Assembly (NCBI GenBank): GCA_038142525.1 | Contig: JAYQKE010000018.1 | Span: 1 to 22,567, forward strand | Reading direction: 5' to 3' | DNA from: CAJQHK01 sp038142525 | Lineage (GTDB): Bacteria; Pseudomonadota; Alphaproteobacteria; Rickettsiales; UBA1997 | Length of the DNA: 22,567 bases | In this document: one piece after another, positions 16,993 through 22,567 of the stretch | Layout of the letters: every line of letters begins with the position of its first letter | How positions within the stretch are numbered: the stretch's first letter is position 1 | Notes under the pieces: model-generated | What the model was told of the DNA's origin: nothing | The model's database searches: none | What the model saw: the letters and a program-made list of their open reading frames with translations, nothing else | Made by a program: the position numbers and the translations under genes

Positions 16993-18045
16993 TTATATTT
17001 TAATTTGATAAACAACGCCCCTACCTTTACCAACTGACACAATCTTTTTCATCTTAACCAAATCCTTCAACTTGACTTTCAGGGTATTGTAATTAGCGCC
17101 AGACAATTTCTGAATATCAGAGACCGAAAGAGAATTGTGATTTTTAAGAATTTCTAAAATCTGCAAATGCAGCTTATCAAAGTTTTCCTGCAGAATTTTT
17201 TCAGCTTTAATTTTCTTGTCTAAATTATCTTTTTGTTTTTTTAGGGATTTTTTAAAAAAAATGTGATCCAATTCTCGAATTTAATGTTTTTAGCTTCCAG
17301 AGTTTTTTGACAATCTCTTAAATTTTTGTAATAAAGATCCTTATTATCCTCAATAATACTTTCCAAAGAGCTATATTGAATATAATTATAACCCAGTTTT
17401 AGCAAAAGTAGATTAGTTAGAATTCTAGATAATCTACCATTCCCATCTTGAAAAGGATGAATGGCCAAAAAGACTACAATAAAAATTCCAGTTATAATTA
17501 AAGGGTGAATTTCCTTTGAAGATAGGCTTTGATTTATCCAATTAATTAAATCGATCATTTTCATTGGTGTTTCAAATGGCGTAGCTGTTTTAAAAACAAC
17601 ACCAATTTCTTTTCCATTGGTATCAAAAGCAACCACATGATTATCTAGCTTTTTATATTCACCTCTATGTCGAATATCCTTGGAGCTATATTGCAATAGA
17701 ATTGTATGAAGTTGCTTAATATGATTTTCAGATATTTGTAAATCTTCAGAAGATTCCAGAATTAAATCCATAGCATCAGAATATCCCGCAACTTCTTCTT
17801 CATCTCTATTTTTAAAAAGATGTTTTGTTTATATTGCTAAGAAGAGTTTCAACTTGACCATCACTTAATTTAACCCCCTCAATTCTTGTGCTTGATGCAA
17901 TTGACTCAATAGTTGCTGATTTCTTTAGCATTTTAAGGCGATCAAACGACAGAGTATTTATTGCTTGCCACTTACCTTTAAAGCCATCAAGTTCGCTGAT
18001 AATATTTAAAATTTCATTAGTGATTTTAATTTGATATTTGCTCAT
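16993..18045 (-). pseudogene. Fic family protein with N-terminal inhibitory motif, two frameshifts
   Basis: A Fic-domain protein, 350 aa after correction. Fic proteins usually transfer AMP to target proteins. An N-terminal helix carries SSTRIEG, matching the inhibitory (S/T)xxxE(G/N) motif, so it is class II (self-inhibited). The catalytic loop HPFQDGNGRLSR is complete, with the HPFxxGNGRxxR signature. The C-terminal 90 residues look like a winged helix (LSVSDIQKLSGANYNTLKVKLKDL), as in many stand-alone Fic proteins. Shifts: one base too many in the A5 run at 17814-17818 (plus strand), and one too few in the T6/A8 stretch at 17248-17261. It is followed by the small membrane protein gene. Confidence 0.87.
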
Positions 18046-18630
18046 GACTTTTTATTCTAGTTTTATGAATAAATTTAATATTAAATATTACTTCTTAAAT
18101 ATCCATAAAAATATCTGATTATATCTGATTAGTTTGCATAATGATCTCCTTGCCTTAACAAGCATAAAAGTTCGAAATTTAAAGGACGACCCAAAACATC
18201 ATTTAGCCCTTGTATTCTCTGCATCGGCAAATTGGGATAATGGTTCGCAAAGTGCACCTTCCGCTCCGCCAGTTTAACTGGTTCTAACTCGTCTCCGCTC
18301 TATTTTTAGTTAATCACAATCAACGCTCTAAGCCCAGTAAATCTAAGGCTCTGCGAGTTTTAAAACTCAATTTCAGTCGTCCTTTTTCTTCTCTGATTTT
18401 TACAAAATTCTGCCAAAATCACCCCAAAAAATTCTCTCTTTCTCCGTTTGGGTCGTCCTGTTTTGAAAAAAGGACACATTGATAAACACTGGCTTTACAG
18501 CTTTTCTGTCGAACTTTTCTGTTTGGGTGTGCGAGTGCAACTTTGATGATTTTTGCGAACTTTTCTATCAGTGAAATTGAAATCTTAATTCATCTTTGCT
18601 AATTTTGATCTTTTAAAATTTAAAGAATTC
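18046..18630. other. 585-base gene-poor junction with inverted repeats
   Basis: No convincing gene. The middle part is visibly richer in G and C than its surroundings. A 13-bp inverted repeat (AGGACGACCCAAA at 18183-18195, its complement at 18447-18459) brackets 277 bases. On the minus strand an open frame without a start codon runs from 18299 to a stop at 18129, containing LAERKVHFANHYPN and LGRPLNFELLCL. Its first part resembles the antisense of a tRNA-Ser 3' end, so it is probably not a real protein. The right part (18462-18630) holds nothing I recognise. Confidence 0.5.
18261..18302 (+). other. Possible attachment-site remnant: tRNA-Ser-like 3' tail
   Basis: CCGCTCCGCCA at 18261-18271 matches the acceptor strand, discriminator and CCA of many bacterial tRNA-Ser genes, but no tRNA body precedes it. 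A palindrome CCAGTTTAACTGG (18269-18281) follows directly, then GTTCTAACTCGTC. A lone tRNA 3' tail next to recombinase genes is what an attachment site looks like on the side away from the intact tRNA. This is inference from a short match. Confidence 0.35.
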
Positions 18631-18843
18631 ATGGCATCTAAAAATAAGAACATATCAAAATTTATTGCTGTAGAGCGAGCAAGAGAGATTATTGATCATC
18701 TATCTGAAAAAGAACTAATGATAATCAACCAACTCGTTGTTGAGAAATTGAAATACATTCAGCGCTCTAACTCTTTAAAGGCAATGTCTAATTCCAGCAA
18801 TTTCCAATATATAAAGTGTGTTTTGAGAGGAATGGTGATCTGA
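18631..18843 (+). CDS. Hypothetical helical protein, probably truncated
   Basis: A 70-aa ORF. Residues 1-50 are charged and helical (VERAREIIDHLSEKELMIINQLVVEKLKYI) and resemble the N-terminus of small proteins of unknown function found near mobile elements. The last part (NSSNFQYIKCVLRGMVI) lacks the expected continuation. In the neighbouring frame from about 18812 the DNA reads KVCFERNGDLIDELLNFFQIEK, so the gene may be frameshifted or fused to other debris. No function can be given. Confidence 0.45.
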   Translation: MASKNKNISKFIAVERAREIIDHLSEKELMIINQLVVEKLKYIQRSNSLKAMSNSSNFQYIKCVLRGMVI

Positions 18844-19142
18844 TTGATGAATTATTAAATTTTTTTCAAATAGAAAAAATCAAATTTTAAAAATTGAAAC
18901 CGATGAAGGAATAGAAGAGATGGAATGTCCATAACCCTAGCTTTTTAAATAGATATATTAATGGTCAGTTTATTACAAAAAACCCCAAAATCTTCAAATT
19001 CCTAAAATAAATTTGGAAATTTTTTAGTGATGAAAATCTTGAAATATTGAGTCAATTTAAAAGAAGTGACCATAAAGAAATACCATTTTTAATCTGCTTT
19101 GATAGATTTTTGAACAGATCAAAAATTAACAAGGTTAAAACT
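18844..19142. other. Degenerate stretch, short open fragments only
   Basis: About 300 bases of broken coding-like sequence. On the plus strand, short frames read IETDEGIEEMEC (about 18895) and, from about 19020, WKFFSDENLEILSQFKRSD. They are separated by frame changes and stops. I recognise no family. It looks like debris at the boundary of the recombinase region. Confidence 0.35.
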
Positions 19143-19407
19143 TTAAAGAACATAATAAAAATAAACATTTTTCTTTTCTTGCAATATATCTGCCAAAGAA
19201 TCAAATTTACCTTCCTCCATTAAATTTTTCCATTTATGGGCTTTGCCAATCATCTTGATTAATTTATCATCAAAATAAGATTTTTGCTCATCTGTCGGTG
19301 TATTTTTAGGGCAAATTACCATCGCAGCACCACCTCGTTTTTTTATTTGGATTGGTACAAAAATATCGATAGTTTCTTCATTTATTTGCTGGCTGGATTT
19401 CTTGCAT
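19143..19407 (-). pseudogene. Recombinase-associated small protein, frameshifted and 3'-truncated
   Basis: It starts three bases after the recombinase stop (ATG at 19405-19407) and reads MQEIQPAN, then a one-base shift at 19381-19383, then EETIDIFVPIQIKKRGGAAM and DDKLIKMIGKAHKWKNLMEE. This pattern (an RRGG-like motif, then AxAHKWKxLxExGxxxSLADI) is typical of the small unnamed protein that follows zinc-ribbon serine recombinases in many Alphaproteobacteria. In that family a helix-turn-helix with SYVSRIL follows; here it is replaced by QEKKNVYFYYVL and a stop, so the 3' end has been lost at about 19160. Family recognition is from memory. Confidence 0.6.
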
Positions 19408-19410
19408 TTC

Positions 19411-20731
19411 CTAATTTGTTAATTCGGTTGATAATGAGTGAAGACCTTCTTTAAAAATTTTGATATTTAACCCTTCAGGCTTGATATCAATTTGCTTGAT
19501 TAGAAGGTTAATAATTCTTGCTTGTTCAACTGGGAATAATTCATCCCAAACTTTATCAATTGCTTTAAATGAATTGATGATCTTATTTTCTGATAAATCA
19601 TCTTTTTTGGCATTGATGGTGTGAATTATAAATTCTGGATTTTTTAGAAAATTTAAAACTTGGTCAGTCACTAAATTTTCAGTTTCACTAGCAGAAACTC
19701 TGCCAACTTTGCAAAGATCATTATTCCCCTTATGTTTTGACTGGCAGATGTAATAGCGATATCTCTTGCCTTGCTTGGTCGTATAAGTTGGAGTCATTTT
19801 TGAGCCACATATTCCACAATTCATTATTCCTTTTAGAAGTGGAGCTGTCGTAACTCTTGATGATGGTAATTGAATTTTGTTGTTGGTTGATAGTAAATCT
19901 CTTGTTTTTTGCCAAATATTCTCATCAATAATTGGCTTATGCATACCATCAAAAAGCTTGTCTTTGTGCTTAACTTTACCGATATAGAGATGATTATTTA
20001 AAATTCTTCTGACATTGGATTTGTTAAATCTTTTACCCTTATGAAGTTTTCCATTATTTGAGATCCAAGTTTTGGTGGTAAAACCAAGATTGTTTAATTC
20101 TCTAGCTGTTTCAGTAATAGAAGCGGTTTCTGTAAAATTTTGAAATAATATCCTGACAATTTTAGCTTCTTTTTCATTAATAAGAAGTTTTCTATCTTTA
20201 GCATCATAACCAAGAGGAATATTGCCTCCCATCCACATACCTCTTTTACAAGAAGCTTCTAATTTATCTTTAATTCTCTCAGATGTTAATTCTCTTTCAT
20301 ATTGAGCAAATGATAATAAAACATTAAGCATTAATCGCCCCATTGAATTGGCAGTATTAAAACTCTGGGTTACTGAGACAAAACTGACATTATGTTCATC
20401 AAGAAGCTGGATAATTTTAGAAAAATCCAATAGTGATCTGGTTAATCGGTCAATTTTATAAACAATAATACAGTCAATTTTATCTTCCCTGATATCTTGA
20501 AATAATCTTTGTAGGGCTGGTCTTTCCAAATTACCTCCGCTAAATCCACCATCATCATAATGATCATTCACCAAAACCCAGCCCCTCATGAGCTTGAGAC
20601 GAGATATAATTTTCTGCTGAGGCTCTTTGTGCATCAAGGGAGTTAAATTCTTGTTCTAACCCTTCTTCACAGGATTTTCTGGTATAAATAGCACATCTTA
20701 TTTTTTGTTTATTTCTTATATTATCAATCAT
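19411..20731 (-). pseudogene. Serine recombinase with zinc ribbon, one frameshift
   Basis: A site-specific DNA recombinase, 439 aa after correction. It begins MIDNIRNKQKIRCAIYTRKS with the catalytic Ser in YTRKS. DAQR and DDGGFSGGNLERPALQ follow, then VYKIDRLTRSLLDF with the catalytic Arg residues. A recombinase domain (GYDAKDRKLLINEKEAKIV) and a zinc ribbon (CGICGSKM ... YICQSK) come next. One G too many (C4 at 20582-20585, plus strand) breaks the frame after residue 50, leaving an intact 408-codon frame that lacks the catalytic Ser. The start at 20731 overlaps the DUF2924 stop as ATGA, so translation is probably coupled. Confidence 0.88.
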
Positions 20732-21342
20732 GACTGTAATTTAAAGAATTTAGGCCCATTCCATCTGGTGCCAGTTATTTTTCTGGCAATAGCAGATAGG
20801 CTTTTCCACTTCTTGCCGTCATATTCAAAAGAATCCTTTAAAACTTCGACCTGATGCATAACTCCTTGCCATTCTCTGCATATTTTAGTTCCAGGTAATA
20901 GATCGGTATGTTTCTTTAAAATTGAGGTTGATGTGCCATTAGCGATTTTATTGAGGTTATCAATTGATTCGTCATCTAAAGCCCCAAATGCCAATTCTTG
21001 TAGCCGATAGGCTATTCTTGGTCTTAAAAATTCTTTATTGGCGCTAGCAGCGCATTTTTTTGGCATAATCTCATTATAAATTTGCCGAAGGTCACTTGCC
21101 GACTTACTTTCTAATTCAATAATTTGTCTAATAATTGATTTGCTCATAAACGTTCTAAGATTCAGGTTATTACTGGCTCTATGAACGCTTGCGAAAGGTT
21201 GCAAGTCAAGTTGTTCGTCTCTTTTTAGCGAAGTTTCTTTGATATCTAAACGACGGATGGCAGTTGCTAATATTTCTCCGATTTCAACCAACCTTTGATG
21301 AGGGGATTTTTCTTGTTTTTGTGCCTTAGTTTGTAGTTTCAT
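20728..21342 (-). CDS. DUF2924 family protein with N-terminal extension
   Basis: An intact 204-aa protein. DUF2924 proteins have no known function but regularly precede this type of serine recombinase in Alphaproteobacteria, and are suspected to help it bind DNA. The domain starts near residue 67 (KSIIRQIIELESKSASDLRQIYNEI). It includes LRPRIAYRLQELAFG, the beta-rich PGTKICREWQGVMHQVEVL, and the end YDGKKWKSLSAIARKITGTRWNGPKFF. The first 65 residues (HQRLVEIGEILATAIRRLD) look like a separate short helical protein fused in front. The stop overlaps the recombinase start by four bases. Confidence 0.8.
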   Translation of the reverse strand: MKLQTKAQKQEKSPHQRLVEIGEILATAIRRLDIKETSLKRDEQLDLQPFASVHRASNNLNLRTFMSKSIIRQIIELESKSASDLRQIYNEIMPKKCAASANKEFLRPRIAYRLQELAFGALDDESIDNLNKIANGTSTSILKKHTDLLPGTKICREWQGVMHQVEVLKDSFEYDGKKWKSLSAIARKITGTRWNGPKFFKLQS

Positions 21343-21366
21343 GTGCTATCAAGTTCATTTTCTAAA

Positions 21367-21382
21367 ATTCTATTATTAGAAT
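21367..21382. promoter_or_regulatory. Small palindrome upstream of the DUF2924 gene
   Basis: ATTCTA-TTAT-TAGAAT, a perfect 6-bp inverted repeat with a 4-base spacer, 25 bases before the DUF2924 start. It shares TTAGAATA with the region beside the 22353-22374 palindrome. It could be an operator for the S24 regulator encoded nearby, but chance is plausible. Confidence 0.25.
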
Positions 21383-21451
21383 ATGAAATGATACTTAGAA
21401 GCACAATGACACTTGATTACCTATATGCACTCATCTTTACTAACGAAGAAA

Positions 21452-21800
21452 TTAACCAAGATATTTGAGGTGTGATTTACATTTATTCTTACAATCAGAG
21501 CTACCAAAACCAAGAACAATAATTTCACCACAAGGTTTCCTGATTTAAGATGCATTCTTCTTTATCAAATTTCTGCACTTCGGTAATTTTAGCATTTTTG
21601 TCATTTAGCAGATAATCGATATGCCAGTGAAGTTTTTTATCAGGAGAGTTTGATTGATGCCTTTTAATTCTTTCATCGATATTTTTCTTGGCTGAACCCG
21701 TATAAATGTAATGACCTCTCGGAAAGGTAAATTTTCCGAGCTTTCCTATATCTATTTCGATATTATCACTGATATGGATATGAAGTTGATAGCTTTGCAT
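21452..21800 (-). pseudogene. GIY-YIG-like (DUF123/COG1833) protein, one frameshift
   Basis: A small nuclease-like protein, 115 aa after correction. GHYIYTGSAKKNIDERIKRH is the family's GIY-YIG-type motif. HWHIDYLL and the C-terminal NQKPCGEIIVLGFGSSDC followed by a Cys-rich CKNKCKSHL match the DUF123 family, which relates to the GIY-YIG fold. Function unproven; some relatives are fused to endonuclease III. One extra base (CC at 21539-21540, plus strand) truncates it at codon 91. The ATG at 21800 is preferred to an in-frame TTG at 21809, because it starts two bases after the umuD-like stop. Likely cotranscribed with that gene. Confidence 0.78.
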
Positions 21801-21802
21801 AC

Positions 21803-22333
21803 TTAGCAATCTCGAATAACTTTAGTCACCACTCCCCAGAAATGAAGATTTTGATCTTCATCTTCAATATCAGGATAATCTTTATTTTCTGAAATTAGTT
21901 TGGTTATTCCATCTTTCTGGCTAAGTCTTTTTACAACCGCTCCATTATCAACTGAAGCAATAATAATATCGCCATCTCTAGCCTCTTTAGATTTATTAAC
22001 TAAGAGAATATCATCAGGAAGAATTCCGGCATCTTTCATCGAATAGCCAGATACTTTTACCAAAAAGTGATCATTAGGATTTTGAGCCATAAATTTTTCA
22101 CCTAGATTATATAATTCATAATTATCTGAATCGGTAAAATTTGGAACACCTGCCTCAACTTTCATATCAAATAAAGGAAGAGCAAAATCTTTCGTCTTAC
22201 TTTCCATCATATCTTTAACAGTATCCATCATGCTAACAGGCACTCTCATAATTCTTGTTGGTTCACCATACCGACCCTGTCCAGATGGCCTTCCAGCACC
22301 TGGTCTTGCACCACCACGTTTCATTTTTTTCAT
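21803..22333 (-). CDS. UmuD/LexA-like S24 peptidase
   Basis: An intact 176-aa protein. The N-terminus RGGARPGAGRPSG is a basic, flexible segment seen in some UmuD-like proteins. It is followed by a self-cleavage site (EAGVPNF, cut expected at Ala-Gly). The S24 domain has the catalytic Ser in VSGYSMKDAGI and the Lys in GAVVKRL. Such proteins cut themselves when RecA is activated. No UmuC is next to it. With no clear helix-turn-helix, a polymerase-accessory (UmuD) role is more likely than LexA-type repression, but either is possible. The start could be MKKMK (22333) or the second Met (22324). It diverges from the gene at 22425. Confidence 0.82.
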   Translation of the reverse strand: MKKMKRGGARPGAGRPSGQGRYGEPTRIMRVPVSMMDTVKDMMESKTKDFALPLFDMKVEAGVPNFTDSDNYELYNLGEKFMAQNPNDHFLVKVSGYSMKDAGILPDDILLVNKSKEARDGDIIIASVDNGAVVKRLSQKDGITKLISENKDYPDIEDEDQNLHFWGVVTKVIRDC

Positions 22334-22352
22334 AAGAAATAGTTTTTTATTG

Positions 22353-22374
22353 TAAGATAATTAAAGTCATCTTA
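22353..22374. promoter_or_regulatory. Candidate operator between divergent genes
   Basis: TAAGAT, ten bases, ATCTTA: a perfect 6-bp inverted repeat 20 bases in front of the S24 peptidase gene and 51 before the plus-strand gene. Its place between two divergent starts is typical of a repressor or SOS-box-like site. No protein is proven to bind it. Confidence 0.35.
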
Positions 22375-22424
22375 GAATAAGGTACTTAATTCATTTTAAA
22401 ATTCAATTAAAACTATATTCTCTC

Positions 22425-22567
22425 ATGGAAACAAAGGTAAAAAAATTTATCAGAAATACCCCAGAAGAAGATTTGAAGAACTTTTTAATCAGTAATGATT
22501 TTATTGAAGTTCCTGAAGATTTTAAATGGGATGGCAAGAATCGTAAATATCATGCTTCATTATTTGG
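22425..22567 (+). CDS. Unknown protein, 3' end outside window
   Basis: The first 47 codons of a gene that runs off the window: METKVKKFIRNTPEED, then LKNFLISNDFIEVPEDF. It is acidic and lysine-rich with no signal peptide or membrane segment. I do not recognise a family from this much. It is divergent from the UmuD-like gene and may share its control region. The ATG is chosen as the first in a frame open to the window end. Confidence 0.55.
   Translation, partial: METKVKKFIRNTPEEDLKNFLISNDFIEVPEDFKWDGKNRKYHASLF

Noticed and set aside
18129..18299. 56-codon minus-strand frame with LAERKVHFANHYPN
   Set aside because: No start codon, and the first part overlaps a tRNA-tail-like sequence; such frames are common mis-annotations.
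18181..18300. Complete tRNA-Ser gene
   Set aside because: Only the last 11 bases match. No acceptor 5' strand, D-arm, anticodon arm or proper T-arm can be drawn.

Overview
The window is very AT-rich and looks like an alphaproteobacterial chromosome, possibly from a Rickettsiales-like or similarly reduced lineage. This is inferred from a DUF2066 protein beside lysC, a DUF2924 gene coupled to a zinc-ribbon serine recombinase with its usual small downstream ORF, and the low GC. No rRNA or intact tRNA gene is present to settle the taxonomy.

Layout. (1) 1-609: 3' part of an IS1-family element. (2) 826-3179, minus strand: DUF2066 gene and lysC. (3) 3180-3623: gene-free, with a MITE-like element (3410-3592) holding a long nested palindrome. 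(4) 3624-6418: intact core genes holA (+), pabA/trpG (-) and bioF (-). (5) 6480-15253, plus strand: one tightly packed assimilatory sulfate reduction and cysteine operon, cysG-cysH-cysJ-cysI-cysD-cysN-cysK-cysE. (6) 15254-16620: a second IS1 copy (766 bp), a truncated third copy, and a remnant between them. (7) 16621-18045: small membrane protein and Fic protein. (8) 18046-19142: a gene-poor junction with a tRNA-Ser-tail-like sequence and inverted repeats. (9) 19143-22567: mobile-element genes (recombinase-associated ORF, serine recombinase, DUF2924, GIY-YIG protein, UmuD-like S24 peptidase) and the start of a divergent gene.

The operon logic is coherent. CysD and CysN make APS. CysH has the two cysteine pairs of a 4Fe-4S APS reductase, so the absence of CysC is expected. 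CysJ and CysI reduce sulfite to sulfide, CysG makes the siroheme CysI needs, and CysE and CysK build cysteine. The most striking feature is upstream: a 37-codon ORF (6551-6664) that ends in seven consecutive cysteine codons, one Asn codon and a stop, followed by a terminator-like hairpin and a possible antiterminator just before cysG. This looks like a cysteine-sensing transcription attenuator.

The other striking feature is frameshifts. I count 19 single-base indels in 12 genes, and each gene regains a whole-codon, family-like reading frame when they are corrected. At least five are six-A runs where seven A are needed. I found no premature stop caused by substitution inside the corrected frames. 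Either the assembly has homopolymer errors, or the genome tolerates or decodes such shifts, or it has decayed very recently. These genes are listed as pseudogene only because the printed sequence is broken.
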